From a bacterium (GTDB lineage: Bacteria > Bacteroidota > Ignavibacteria > Kapaibacteriales > UBA7675), in NCBI GenBank assembly GCA_030430495.1, contig JAUIKM010000011.1, positions 1-64,000 of the forward strand: 64,000 bases of DNA. The letters are read 5' to 3'. The position numbers were made by a program, and so were the translations under genes. This document shows, piece after piece, positions 42,044-51,107 of this stretch. The notes under the pieces are model-generated. The model did no database searches. It had not been told where the DNA came from and worked only from the letters and a program-made list of their open reading frames with translations. Numbering within the stretch: the stretch's first letter is position 1; each line of letters begins with the position of its first letter.

Positions 42044-42451
42044 TCAAAAATCCATGATCCAGTCCGGCTCGATGCGCTTGGGTTGTTCGAGCCAGACGCG
42101 CCCGCTTTCCTCAAAAACTTTGTAGGTCTTCAGTTTGGCGCCGCCGCCCAGCGCCTTGCCGTTTTCCAGCGAGTACATCCAGCCGTGCAGCGGACAGGTC
42201 ACAGTCAGGTCGTCCAACAGGCCGTCGGCCAGAATCGGCACGTGCTGGTGCGGACAGATATGCGAGACGGCGTACAGCTCTTCGGCTATCCTGAAGATCG
42301 CAACCTGGGTCTCGTCGTCAAAAAAGATGGCTTTGCCGGATTTGCGGGGCAGTTCGTCCAGCGCACACACGTCCAGAAAAATCTTGCCATCGCGCTCGCA
42401 CTGCGGAAAATTGGCCCCGTCAAACGCGTCGGCGGATCCTGCACCTGTCAT
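42044..42451 (-). CDS. Rieske [2Fe-2S] protein, NirD type
   Basis: A 135-residue Rieske protein resembling small ferredoxin-type nitrite reductase subunits or dioxygenase ferredoxins. The cluster motif is CPHQHV and CPLHGWMYSLENGKA, the canonical C-x-H ... C-x-x-H spacing. There is no signal peptide or membrane anchor, so it is soluble and cytoplasmic. Its start overlaps the MBL-fold hydrolase stop by four bases (translational coupling), which suggests they work together, but no partner oxygenase is seen. Confidence 0.88.
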   Translation of the reverse strand: MTGAGSADAFDGANFPQCERDGKIFLDVCALDELPRKSGKAIFFDDETQVAIFRIAEELYAVSHICPHQHVPILADGLLDDLTVTCPLHGWMYSLENGKALGGGAKLKTYKVFEESGRVWLEQPKRIEPDWIMDF

Positions 42452-43329
42452 GTGGATTCCTTTCCAAACCCATTTTGCTCGTTGACGGGCAGGAAGTCGC
42501 CCAGCTCAAATCCCCGTTTGCCGCTCCGGATGCGCGCCGCTTCGTGAAAGGCGTCGTGCTGGAAAATCACGGCCCACTGCTCCTCGTAAACCTGCGGCCA
42601 GTGTTCCTCCTTGGCGGCAATGCTTTTCAGCGGCTCGTTGTCGTAGCCCATGACAAAGGGAATGCGGATGTGTCCGTGCGTGGGACAGAGATCGGAACAG
42701 AACAGCGCGCAATTGGAACCCGACCCGATCTTGATCATCTGGAGCGACGGCGTGTGGCCTTCCACCGGCAGCAATTCGATTCCCGGCAGGAACTCGTGAC
42801 GTCCATCAATGAGGTCCAGCAGGCCGTCGGCCGCCAGCGGTTCGTAGTTTTCGGGTAAGTATGACGCGCGGTCTTTGAGGCTGGGATTGCGCGCCCATTC
42901 CAGTTGAGCGCGCTGGACGTGATAACGCGCGTTTGGAAAACGAGGCACGAGTTCCCCATTTTCCGCGCGACGCGTCAATCCGCCGGCGTGGTCAAAATGC
43001 AGATGGGTAATGAGCACGTCGTCGATGTCCGCCGGTGCAAGTCCATGCGCCGCCAGCGAACGTTCGAGCGTGTCGACCGAGTTGTCAACTTTGTAGATCG
43101 TGGCAAATTTTTCGTCGAATTTGTCGCCGTTTCCACTGTCGACCAGGATTGTGCGGTCGGGCGTACGCAATAAAAGTGCGCGGGCGCTCATGGGAATGCG
43201 GTTGCGTTCGTCGGCCTCCGAATAGGCTTTTGTCCAGAGCGTTTTCGGGACAACACCGAACATGGCGCCGCCATCCAGGCCAAAACTGCCGGTTTCCAGT
43301 AGGTCGATTCTGATGGAGTCAATCTGCAT
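42448..43329 (-). CDS. MBL-fold metallohydrolase
   Basis: A 293-residue metallo-beta-lactamase-fold hydrolase with the THLHFDHAGG zinc motif and further histidines in VEGHTPSLQM and FQHDAFHEA. Start ATG 43329 gives MQIDSIRIDLLETGSF. An antisense open frame continues upstream to 45708, but that part is a shadow of the ppiD-like gene. The substrate is unknown; lactonase or glyoxalase-like activity would be plausible. It is coupled to the Rieske gene by an ATGA overlap. Confidence 0.88.
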   Translation of the reverse strand: MQIDSIRIDLLETGSFGLDGGAMFGVVPKTLWTKAYSEADERNRIPMSARALLLRTPDRTILVDSGNGDKFDEKFATIYKVDNSVDTLERSLAAHGLAPADIDDVLITHLHFDHAGGLTRRAENGELVPRFPNARYHVQRAQLEWARNPSLKDRASYLPENYEPLAADGLLDLIDGRHEFLPGIELLPVEGHTPSLQMIKIGSGSNCALFCSDLCPTHGHIRIPFVMGYDNEPLKSIAAKEEHWPQVYEEQWAVIFQHDAFHEAARIRSGKRGFELGDFLPVNEQNGFGKEST

Positions 43330-43554
43330 TAAGCGCCTTCCAGCCTGCTGTTTGTCGTGCCGTTGAACGTGTGAATCCGCTGCCTTCGTGAAACAGGAAT
43401 TGTAAAATAGCGTCCACGGTCGTAATTTTGAAACTTGTCTTTTTGCGACTTTTGCGCACATGGGCATAGGCCGTGGATGCAAGCCTCCACGACCTTTCCA
43501 GTGTAATATTTGATCCGAACATAGTTTACTGCTTGACAGAAGGAGCGCCCACCA

Positions 43555-45723
43555 ATGGCGACAATGGCAAAAATCCGTGAAATGTCCCCCTGGGCTTTGG
43601 GAGGAATCGCGGTTCTCTTTATCGGCTTTATGGTTATGTCGGACGCCAATCCGAGTAGCTGGCAGGGCAGCCAGGACCCACGAACGATGGAAGTCGGCTC
43701 GGTCAATGGCGAGTCGATCTACCTTTACGAGTTTAATCTGATGGTTGAAAATGCTGCAAGCAACATGCAGCAACAGGCAATACAGCAGGGACGCGAACCC
43801 AACGTGGAGTACCCGCGCCTGCGCCAGCAAATCTGGGACCAGCTCGTTCGCAGCAAACTGCTCAAGCAGACGGCCGAAGAACTGGGCGTCTCGGTGACGG
43901 ACAAAGAAGTCGCCGACCTCCTCTTCTACCAGCCGCCGCAGGTATTGCGCCAGATGTTCAGCGACACCAACGGCGTGTTCGACCAGAACATGTACCAGAC
44001 GGTGATGCGCAATCCGCGTTCCCTGATGACCGGCGAACGCAATATGCCCGCCGCGCAATACGAACAACTCGAGAACTTCCTGCTGCAGGTCGAGGACCAA
44101 TACCGCGAGCAACTGCTCGAGGACAAGGTCCGCACCGCCGTCGGCGCTATGAACACCGGCGCGCCCGACAGCTACCTGCAGTACCAGTACGCCGCAAATC
44201 AGGGCAACGCCGAGGTCGAATACCTCGTCCTGCGCGCCGCTTCCATTCCCGATTCCGAAGTGGAAGTGACCGATGACGAAATCAAGGCGTACATCGACGC
44301 CCATGCCGGGCAGTTCCAGCAGAAGGCGTCGCGCAAGCTCAAATACGTCGCCCTGCCCGACACGCCGTCGGAATCCGACAGTGCGGCGGCCAAAAAGAAA
44401 GAAAAACGCCTGCAGGAAGCGATCGCCAATGCAGTGACGATGAACGACAAAGCTGCCGCATTTGACCGCTACCTGCGCGAATACTACGGCAGCAACTCCG
44501 AGTACACCAACGTCGAAAACGTCGACGCGCAGCGCAAACCCTACCTGATGTCGCTGCAGGTCAACGAAGTCATCGGCCCGGTATTCCTGCCGGACGGCTC
44601 GTACTTCTTCAAACTGTCCGACCGTCGCGAAGCGGAAAAGCCGATGGCCAGCGCGTCGCACATCCTTCTGAAGTTCACGGAAGACAACAAGGACAGCGTC
44701 CGCAAGAACGCCGAATCGCTGATGGATCGCATCCGCAATGGCGAAGACTTCGCGGCTCTGGCCACAGAGTATTCGGAAGATCCTTCCGTCAAAACCAACC
44801 GCGGCGATATGGGCTACTTTGAGCGCGAGCGCATGGTGCCCGAATTCTCCGACGCCGTCTTCGGCGCCGAAACCGGCGACCTGGTTGGCCCGGTTGAGTC
44901 GCAATTCGGTTTCCACATCATCAAAGTGCAGGGATTTGCGAAAGAGGAACTCCGCTGGAGCGAGATCCAGATCAAACCGCTGGTCTCCCGCCGCACTCTG
45001 ACGAACACAAACCGCCGCGCTCGCCTCTTCCGCGAGCGCATCGTTAAAGAAGGTCTGACGTTCGACAGCGTCGCTTCGCAAATGGGACTCTCCCCGCGCG
45101 AAACCGGCCTGATCTTCCCGAACCAACCGGCGCTCGGCTCGCACGCTCTGGCTTCCTTTGCACAAAATGGAGAACTGGGCGACGTGTGCGAACCGATCGA
45201 AGTCGACGGCTACGGTCGAATTGTGGCCGAAATCGTTGAGATTCGCAAGGAGGGCGTCAAACCGTTCGAAGAAGCCAAACAGACGGCGCAGGCGCGCGTG
45301 ATGATCAACAAAAAACTCGACATCGCCATGCAACGCCTCGAAAGCATTGCGTCGGCCGTCCAGGCCGCTCCGTCGCTGACGGAGTACGTCGTGACGGACT
45401 CGCTGATCCAGACGGGCGCTCTGACAGTCAAGAACAACGGCTCGGTTCCGGGCCTCGGACAGGACTTCATGTTCACGGCTGTGGCATTTGACGCCGAACT
45501 GAATCAACTCGTCGGTCCGCGGCGCGGTGAGCGCATGGCTTTCTTCCTGCGCGTCCGCAGCCGCAATGTTCCGGGACCGGATCAGTTCGCGGCCAAACGC
45601 GACAGCCTGAATAAGGCATTCAGCGAGACGCAGGCGCGCCAGGCCTACTTCGCGTGGTTCACCCACGTACGCGACAACGCCGACATCGTAGACAACCGCG
45701 CGCAGCACTTCCCCAACGAGTGA
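43555..45723 (+). CDS. PpiD-like peptidyl-prolyl isomerase
   Basis: A 722-residue SurA/PpiD-type protein. One N-terminal transmembrane anchor (about residues 13-29, ALGGIAVLFIGFMVM) places the rest in the periplasm. A SurA_N-like helical region (about 45-260) precedes a parvulin rotamase domain (about 365-455, ASASHILLKF ... RGDMGYFERERMVPEF). The C-terminal about 200 residues form a second helical domain. It should help outer-membrane proteins fold. Strong GAAGGAG precedes ATG 43555. A terminator at 45753 follows. Confidence 0.88.
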   Translation: MATMAKIREMSPWALGGIAVLFIGFMVMSDANPSSWQGSQDPRTMEVGSVNGESIYLYEFNLMVENAASNMQQQAIQQGREPNVEYPRLRQQIWDQLVRSKLLKQTAEELGVSVTDKEVADLLFYQPPQVLRQMFSDTNGVFDQNMYQTVMRNPRSLMTGERNMPAAQYEQLENFLLQVEDQYREQLLEDKVRTAVGAMNTGAPDSYLQYQYAANQGNAEVEYLVLRAASIPDSEVEVTDDEIKAYIDAHAGQFQQKASRKLKYVALPDTPSESDSAAAKKKEKRLQEAIANAVTMNDKAAAFDRYLREYYGSNSEYTNVENVDAQRKPYLMSLQVNEVIGPVFLPDGSYFFKLSDRREAEKPMASASHILLKFTEDNKDSVRKNAESLMDRIRNGEDFAALATEYSEDPSVKTNRGDMGYFERERMVPEFSDAVFGAETGDLVGPVESQFGFHIIKVQGFAKEELRWSEIQIKPLVSRRTLTNTNRRARLFRERIVKEGLTFDSVASQMGLSPRETGLIFPNQPALGSHALASFAQNGELGDVCEPIEVDGYGRIVAEIVEIRKEGVKPFEEAKQTAQARVMINKKLDIAMQRLESIASAVQAAPSLTEYVVTDSLIQTGALTVKNNGSVPGLGQDFMFTAVAFDAELNQLVGPRRGERMAFFLRVRSRNVPGPDQFAAKRDSLNKAFSETQARQAYFAWFTHVRDNADIVDNRAQHFPNE

Positions 45724-45752
45724 TCCGCCGCATCTGTCGTTGACGTCTTACG

Positions 45753-45786
45753 CCCCTGCTGTCGCCTTGACCGCAGGGGTTTTTTT
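45753..45786 (+). terminator. ppiD intrinsic terminator
   Basis: The stem CCCCTGC / GCAGGGG with a 13-base loop is followed by TTTTTTT. It begins about 29 bases after the stop of the ppiD-like gene. Confidence 0.85.
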
Positions 45787-45826
45787 ATGTTTGGCACACA
45801 GCCGGACGTTTGAAACAACATCAGTT

Positions 45827-45855
45827 GAGCTGCGAACCCGGAGGGCTTGCAGCTC
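45827..45855. repeat. Palindromic repeat core, degenerate copy
   Basis: GAGCTGCGA-CCCGGAGGGC-AGCTC resembles the core of the dispersed palindrome (GAGCTG..., CCC-AGGG centre). It lies just upstream of hpnC. The arms are shorter than in the other copies. Confidence 0.45.
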
Positions 45856-45870
45856 ATTTCCAGACTGCCA

Positions 45871-46812
45871 ATGAAATTCACAGCTGCGGAACTTGAAGAG
45901 CTGGCCGATCGCTCCGGCGGTACATTTGCCGTTAACGGCGTACAAGCGGCGGAGGGTTTTACGCGCCGGTTGGCGCTCGGGCACTACGAGAATTTTCCCG
46001 TGGCCTCATTCCTGCTGCCTGCGGCGCAGCGTCGCCACGTGTTTAACATCTACGCCTTTGCGCGCATCGCCGACGACATCGCCGACGAGCCGAATGGCCT
46101 GGCCAGTGAGCGGCGCCTGTTCATGCTGGACAATTTCCGTCGCCTGCTGCACGAAGAAGAGCCCGGTGCAAACCCGGTGTTTACGGCACTGCGGCGCACG
46201 CGCGACGAACTGGACATTCCGACCACTCCTTTCGACCGTCTGCTCGACGCATTCCGAAGCGATGTGCGTTTCCGCACGCCGGCGAACATGAAGGAGTTGC
46301 TGGCTTACTGCCACAATTCCGCCGATCCGATTGGCGAATTGCTGCTGCGCGTCTTTGGGCTGTGGCATCCCGTGCGAGCGGAGTATTCGGACATGATTTG
46401 CAGCGCCCTGCAGCTGGCGAACTTCTGGCAGGATTTTTCGCGCGATCTGCCGCGTGGACGTTGCTATGTTCCGGCCGATATTCTGAAACAATTCAACCTG
46501 GTGCCGGAGCAACTGCGCCGGGCGCGGCGCAGGCGCGATCTGCCGGACGCATTCGGCGACTGTGTTGCGCATCTGATTGAGGATACGCGCGTGCGGCTGG
46601 AGCGCGGCGCTTCGTTGCTGGACATGACGCCGCACATGCGGCTGCGGATGGAACTGGCGGCCATTGTCAACGGCGGCCGCGCAATTCTGAACAAGGCTGA
46701 AAGACTGGGGGCGGACATCATCGAATTTCGCCCAAACTTGCGTACATTTGATCTTGGAATTATACTGTTGAAAACCCTGCTGCGCATACGCCCCGCCGGA
46801 ATACGTCTGTAG
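45871..46812 (+). CDS. hpnC: Squalene synthase-like HpnC
   Basis: A 313-residue trans-isoprenyl diphosphate synthase of the squalene/phytoene synthase family. The two Asp-rich sites are YAFARIADDIADE and NFWQDFSRDLPRG. In the three-gene bacterial squalene pathway HpnC converts presqualene diphosphate to hydroxysqualene. Start ATG 45871 matches the family length. It is followed 47 bases later by hpnD. Neither hpnE nor a squalene-hopene cyclase is present in the window. Confidence 0.85.
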   Translation: MKFTAAELEELADRSGGTFAVNGVQAAEGFTRRLALGHYENFPVASFLLPAAQRRHVFNIYAFARIADDIADEPNGLASERRLFMLDNFRRLLHEEEPGANPVFTALRRTRDELDIPTTPFDRLLDAFRSDVRFRTPANMKELLAYCHNSADPIGELLLRVFGLWHPVRAEYSDMICSALQLANFWQDFSRDLPRGRCYVPADILKQFNLVPEQLRRARRRRDLPDAFGDCVAHLIEDTRVRLERGASLLDMTPHMRLRMELAAIVNGGRAILNKAERLGADIIEFRPNLRTFDLGIILLKTLLRIRPAGIRL

Positions 46813-46859
46813 TCGGTACTAAACGGGCTGCAATTCAACACAGCAGGCGCCTACGATCA

Positions 46860-47807
46860 ATGCATGACAAATTGAAAAATTCCGGCCGTCACACGCCGGA
46901 TACCGCGCCGGACCAGGACCGAGAGCAATCCATGATGCCCGAAGCCGAGCAATATCTGCCGCAGCAGCAGTCCACCAATTTTTTCTACTCGTTCTCTTTC
47001 CTGCCAAGGGCCGAACGGGAAGCAATGCACACCGTGTATGCATTCTGCCGTTACACCGACGACATCGTCGATGCGGAACCGGCCGACTACGAACCGATCA
47101 ACGTTCAGAAAAAACGCGAGAACCTGGCCTGGTGGCGCAAGGAAGTGGATCGCTGCTACGATGGTCAGTCGCAACACCCGATTCTGCGGCCGCTCTCTTC
47201 GGTTGTGCGCCGCTTTGCCATCCCGCGGCAGTATCTGCACATCCTGATCGACGGCTGTGAACGCGACCTTGTTCAGGCGCGCTACGACACGTTCAACGAT
47301 CTGAAAGACTACTGCTACGGCGTGGCCAGCATCGTCGGCTTGATGTGCATTGAAATTTTCGGCTACAAATACGACGAAACCAAAGAATACGCCGTCAACC
47401 TGGGCTACGCTCTGCAGTTGACGAACATCCTGCGCGACATCCGGCAGGACGCCGAACGCGGCCGTATCTATATTCCGCGCGAAGACATGGCGCGCTTCGG
47501 CTACAGCGAACAGGAATTGCTGGACCGCGTCTACGACGAGCGCTTCGTAGAACTCATGCGCTTTGAAACGCGCCGCGCACGCGAGTTCTACCACCGGGCG
47601 CGGGCGGCGCTGCGACCCGACGAGAAGAAAACCATGTTCGCCGCCGAGATCATGGACGCGATTTACTATCGTCTACTGGAAAAAATCGAGATGCGCAACT
47701 TCGATGTATTCTCCAAGCGCATCAGCGTTTCGACGCCGCACAAAGTCCTGATAGCTGCGCGGCTGTGGCTGAAAATGCGGGTTCTGTTTAGAGAAAAATC
47801 TCGATGA
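46860..47807 (+). CDS. hpnD: Presqualene diphosphate synthase HpnD
   Basis: A 315-residue partner of HpnC that condenses two farnesyl diphosphates to presqualene diphosphate. Asp-rich motifs are YAFCRYTDDIVD and TNILRDIRQDAERGRIYIP. It has an extra polar N-terminal leader of about 25 residues before MMPEAEQY, and the start could be at an internal Met. It is 47 bases after hpnC and 75 bases before nuoE. Confidence 0.87.
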   Translation: MHDKLKNSGRHTPDTAPDQDREQSMMPEAEQYLPQQQSTNFFYSFSFLPRAEREAMHTVYAFCRYTDDIVDAEPADYEPINVQKKRENLAWWRKEVDRCYDGQSQHPILRPLSSVVRRFAIPRQYLHILIDGCERDLVQARYDTFNDLKDYCYGVASIVGLMCIEIFGYKYDETKEYAVNLGYALQLTNILRDIRQDAERGRIYIPREDMARFGYSEQELLDRVYDERFVELMRFETRRAREFYHRARAALRPDEKKTMFAAEIMDAIYYRLLEKIEMRNFDVFSKRISVSTPHKVLIAARLWLKMRVLFREKSR

Positions 47808-47882
47808 ACTGCGCTGTTTCGGGCCTTTTTGATAAATTTGCACTTTGCTCGTTCAATTTGTTCTACCGACAGGTCTCTCCAG

Positions 47883-48359
47883 ATGGAAATCCAGTTCACG
47901 CCGGAAGAAATTGCCAAGATCAATGAGCTGAAAGCTTTGTACCCACAGTCGCAATCGGCCATTATGCCGGTGCTGTGGATGGCCCAAAAGAAATTCGGCT
48001 GGCTGTCGGAGGACGTCATGCGTCTGGTGGCTGACGTCATGGACCTGACCTATGCCCACGTAATGGGTGTGGCCTCGTTCTACACGATGTACTTCAAAAA
48101 GCCGATGGGCAAATTTCATGTGCAGGTCTGCACCAACGTCTCCTGCAAGCTGCGCGGCGCCGACGAAATCTACGACTTCGTCAAAGAGAAATACAGCATC
48201 GGTCACAACGAGACCACGCCGGACGGACGCATTTCGTTGGAAGAAGTGGAATGCATGGGCGCATGCGGCGGCGCGCCGATGATCGCGGTGAACGAAGATT
48301 ATCACGAGAACCTCAACCTCGACAAGGTTAAGGCAATTCTGCAGGATCTGCCCCAGTAA
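47883..48359 (+). CDS. nuoE: NADH-quinone oxidoreductase subunit E
   Basis: A 158-residue NuoE, a thioredoxin-fold subunit of respiratory complex I that carries the [2Fe-2S] cluster N1a. Cysteines are in VCTNVSCKLRG and ECMGACGGAP. Start ATG 47883 gives MEIQFTPEE; the longer frame to 47829 is unsupported. It follows hpnD and is separated from nuoD (51803-53092, opposite strand) by about 3.4 kb. A terminator follows at 48402-48437. Confidence 0.95.
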   Translation: MEIQFTPEEIAKINELKALYPQSQSAIMPVLWMAQKKFGWLSEDVMRLVADVMDLTYAHVMGVASFYTMYFKKPMGKFHVQVCTNVSCKLRGADEIYDFVKEKYSIGHNETTPDGRISLEEVECMGACGGAPMIAVNEDYHENLNLDKVKAILQDLPQ

Positions 48360-48401
48360 AACACGAGCATTGCAAGGCGATGTCATCCGATCAGAAAAAA
48401 C

Positions 48402-48437
48402 ACCGGACCCGCTCTCTGCGCGTCCGGTATTTTTTTG
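48402..48437 (+). terminator. nuoE intrinsic terminator
   Basis: The stem ACCGGAC / GTCCGGT with a 13-base loop is followed by ATTTTTTTG. It lies 43 bases after the nuoE stop. Confidence 0.85.
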
Positions 48438-48619
48438 ACAAAATTTGCGGAAGGCGCACTTCCAGATGGCTTAAACCTGTGGTGCGTCGAGAAACTTTTT
48501 GCACGGCGAGGTGTATTTTCCTGCAAACGCGGCACAGCAGCCGCGCCTTCACACTTTCAGATTGAATCGGCATTCCGCTTGCGGCTGAGTGAATGCCCGG
48601 AGTCACACAGGCTACCTAC

Positions 48620-50104
48620 ATGCAAACCCGACAACAAACAAAAAAATCATGTCAGGAAAAGCGCCCCAAGTTGCGCATCCTGACGTCCTCCCTGCTGCTT
48701 GCCGCAATTCTGGTGGTGTCGTCCTGCGACGATGTCGACTCGCCCGTCGGCGGCAGCGATCTGCTGGTATCGCCGTCCAACCTCGACTTTGGTCCGGTGA
48801 AAATTGCGGAGAGCCGCACCCTGACGGTCCGCGTCAGCAACAACGGCGGTGAAAATATCACGATTGCGGCGCAATTGCGCGGAACGGATGCGCAGTCTTT
48901 CGGCATCGTTTCACAACCGAGCGGCGTGCTTGCGCCGGGCAATTCGGCCGACGTTCAAATCAAGTTCAGCCCGACCAGTGAGCGCGCCTATTCGGCTTCG
49001 CTGCGCGTGGGAATCGAAAGCACGGTAGATATCGGCCTGAGCGGCAGCGGCGTCACAACGGAGACGCCGGACGGCACGACGCTGGCCTCGGCGCGCGTCG
49101 CCAAGGGACCGACAATCGACGGAAGCGGCGGCGATGCTGTCTGGCAGTCGGCCGAAGCACTGACATTAACACTGCGCCAGGTGGAGTCCAGCCGGCCGAG
49201 CGGATCACATTCGATGACGCTCAAATCGGTTAACGACGGGCAGAATGTTTACTTCCTGGTGGAAGTCTCCGATCCGCAGAGCGACCTGCTGCCGGCAAGC
49301 TGGGCCTTGAACGGCAACGACGCCTCACAGGAATCGAACTGGGCGCGGCGTACGACCTTCGGTCAGGACGGCTTCAGTTTTATGTTCCCCGTCAGCGGCA
49401 ACGTGCGCGGCGACGCAGCATCCGAGACATTCGAAACGGTCGGCTGCAATGCGGCCTGCCACACGACGGAAGCGCTGGAAAACTACGAAGGCGGCATGTA
49501 TCCGACGCAGGGCACGGTCGACATCTGGTATTGGAAAGCGGCCACGACCAATCCGCAGGGTTTTGCCGATGACTACGTAGCCGCGGGCAGCGACGGCGGA
49601 GCGATGCGCAATGAGCGCCGCGCGGACGACGGACGCAGTTTTGCCCAGGAGAATTTCAGCTCGGCCGGTCTGGGATTTCCTGTACGCCTTGCAGGCGGTG
49701 GCAACGGTGGTTTAAACACGAGCAACTTTATCTGGAACGACAGCAGCGTGCCGTTTAACTTCAACAGTAATCCTGCCACCGGCGCGGCATGGAAGAGCGG
49801 CGATATTGTGCCCGGCTGGCTGCTGCGTACGGATGCTTCGTCAAGCGTCAGCCGCATGGACGTGCACGCCAAAGGCGTGTATAGCGCGGGCCAAAACCGC
49901 TGGGTGATCGAATTCAGCCGAAAATTGAACACCGGGCATTCGGACGACGTCAACCTCGGCGGTGCGGCTTCAGTGCCTTTCAGCGTAGCATATTTCAATA
50001 ATAGCCCGAAGTACGCTAACTTTGAATACAGCAACCTGGGAGCGGCCCCTCGGCCGTCGCACTTTGGAACGGACGAACGCACTCTGTGGTTAACGCTCGA
50101 ATAA
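48620..50104 (+). CDS. Mono-haem lipoprotein, ethylbenzene-dehydrogenase-like
   Basis: A 494-residue exported lipoprotein. A signal helix (LRILTSSLLLAAILVVSSC) ends in a lipobox VSSC near residue 35. Residues about 45-140 form an ASPM/SPD-2/Hydin-like beta domain with VRVSNNGGENITIAAQL. The following region (about 150-494) resembles the EB_dh haem-binding fold (EVSDPQSDLLPASW, WVIEFSRKLNTG...). One c-type haem motif, CNAACH, is at about 275-280. ATG 48620 is used; ATG 48593 lies nine codons earlier in frame. The role is presumably electron transfer or haem sensing at the envelope. Confidence 0.72.
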   Translation: MQTRQQTKKSCQEKRPKLRILTSSLLLAAILVVSSCDDVDSPVGGSDLLVSPSNLDFGPVKIAESRTLTVRVSNNGGENITIAAQLRGTDAQSFGIVSQPSGVLAPGNSADVQIKFSPTSERAYSASLRVGIESTVDIGLSGSGVTTETPDGTTLASARVAKGPTIDGSGGDAVWQSAEALTLTLRQVESSRPSGSHSMTLKSVNDGQNVYFLVEVSDPQSDLLPASWALNGNDASQESNWARRTTFGQDGFSFMFPVSGNVRGDAASETFETVGCNAACHTTEALENYEGGMYPTQGTVDIWYWKAATTNPQGFADDYVAAGSDGGAMRNERRADDGRSFAQENFSSAGLGFPVRLAGGGNGGLNTSNFIWNDSSVPFNFNSNPATGAAWKSGDIVPGWLLRTDASSSVSRMDVHAKGVYSAGQNRWVIEFSRKLNTGHSDDVNLGGAASVPFSVAYFNNSPKYANFEYSNLGAAPRPSHFGTDERTLWLTLE

Positions 50105-50114
50105 AACGCAAACT

Positions 50115-50993
50115 ATGACAGACCGCCTTCAGACACCGATCGCTCACAAGCTCCTGCTGATTCTCGGCGGCTTTTTTATCGTGGACAGCCTGAGCGCCAA
50201 TCAGTTGCGGATCGCATTGGGGCACAATCCCGAGGCGGTGCTCAACGGCGAGTTCTGGCGTCTGTTCACCTTCCCGTTCATCAGCGACAACCTGCATCAT
50301 CTGATCCTGACAGCTTTCAGTCTCTACGCCGTGTTTCCCGTGCTGGAACGCATGCTTGGCGCGCGGAGGCTGTACACCTACGGTGCGCTGATGCTGCTGG
50401 TGGTTGGTCTGCTGTACACGGCGATGGGTCAGTATCCCGGTGCTGCGATGCAACCGGGCGTGTTTCCCTTTGTGTTGGCTGCGTTGGTGGTGTTTATCTA
50501 CCTGTTTCCAACGTCCGAGATGTCGTTCTTCGGCATCGTCTCCCTGCCCGGCTGGCTGGCGATTTCCCTCCTGGGCGGCTCGGCCGTACTGGTGGATCTG
50601 ATTGAAATGTTTATTGATCCGGGTCTTTTCGGCGGTTTCCTGGCGATCGATCTGTTTGGCGGCGGCGCGGGCATCGCATTTGCCGTTTCGGCTTTTAACA
50701 CCTCGATGCCGACGCGATCAACGCGGCACGAGCGCCAGGAAACCAGACAACGGGCCGCCCGCGAATACGAACAGACGGAAGAAGAAGAAGCCGAAGAGGA
50801 CTACTCCTTTGCACTTCGATCGCTGCGCCGCCACGAACGCCGCGGAGAGAACCTCACTCCGGGTCTCGAAGAAGAAGAGACGTTCAGCGAGGAGCGTCTG
50901 AATGAGATACTGGACAAGATATCATCGCGCGGGGAGTCGTCACTTAGCCCCGCCGAGCGTCGTTTCCTGCGCGACTACGCCGAACGTTTGTGA
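50115..50993 (+). CDS. Rhomboid-like protein, likely inactive
   Basis: A 292-residue membrane protein with a rhomboid core (about 1-200): GEFWRLFTFPFISDNLHHLILTAF and LERMLGARRLYTYGALMLL are recognisable. The catalytic GxSG serine motif is not seen: the corresponding segment reads MQPGVFPFVL. The TM6 catalytic histidine is not seen either, where FGGGAGIAFA occurs. The C-terminus (about 260-292, RLNEILDKISSRGESSLSPAERRFLRDYAERL) resembles the C-terminal extension of Bacteroidota rhomboids. A pseudo-protease function such as membrane-protein binding is likely. Confidence 0.75.
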   Translation: MTDRLQTPIAHKLLLILGGFFIVDSLSANQLRIALGHNPEAVLNGEFWRLFTFPFISDNLHHLILTAFSLYAVFPVLERMLGARRLYTYGALMLLVVGLLYTAMGQYPGAAMQPGVFPFVLAALVVFIYLFPTSEMSFFGIVSLPGWLAISLLGGSAVLVDLIEMFIDPGLFGGFLAIDLFGGGAGIAFAVSAFNTSMPTRSTRHERQETRQRAAREYEQTEEEEAEEDYSFALRSLRRHERRGENLTPGLEEEETFSEERLNEILDKISSRGESSLSPAERRFLRDYAERL

Positions 50994-51032
50994 GGGTATT
51001 TGGGGCGTTGAGGCGGGATTTCAGAACAGAAG

Positions 51033-51083
51033 TTTTTTGGCACAATACTATTTTGAGCTGTGAGCCCCAAGGGCACACTGCAC
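51033..51083. repeat. Dispersed palindromic repeat, left half and core
   Basis: TTTTTTGGCAC, a 17-base offset to GAGCTGTGAGCCCCAAGGGCACACTGC. It aligns base for base with 63146-63196. The right arm is absent or replaced by an unrelated small dyad, TGACGAA-TT-TTCGTCA (51084-51099). Confidence 0.7.
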
Positions 51084-51107
51084 TGACGAATTTTCGTCAC
51101 GCAGGGT

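Noticed and set aside
42448-45708. 1086-codon minus-strand open frame
   Set aside because: Only the last 293 codons (42448-43329) encode a real MBL-fold hydrolase. The rest is antisense to the ppiD-like gene and has shadow-frame composition.
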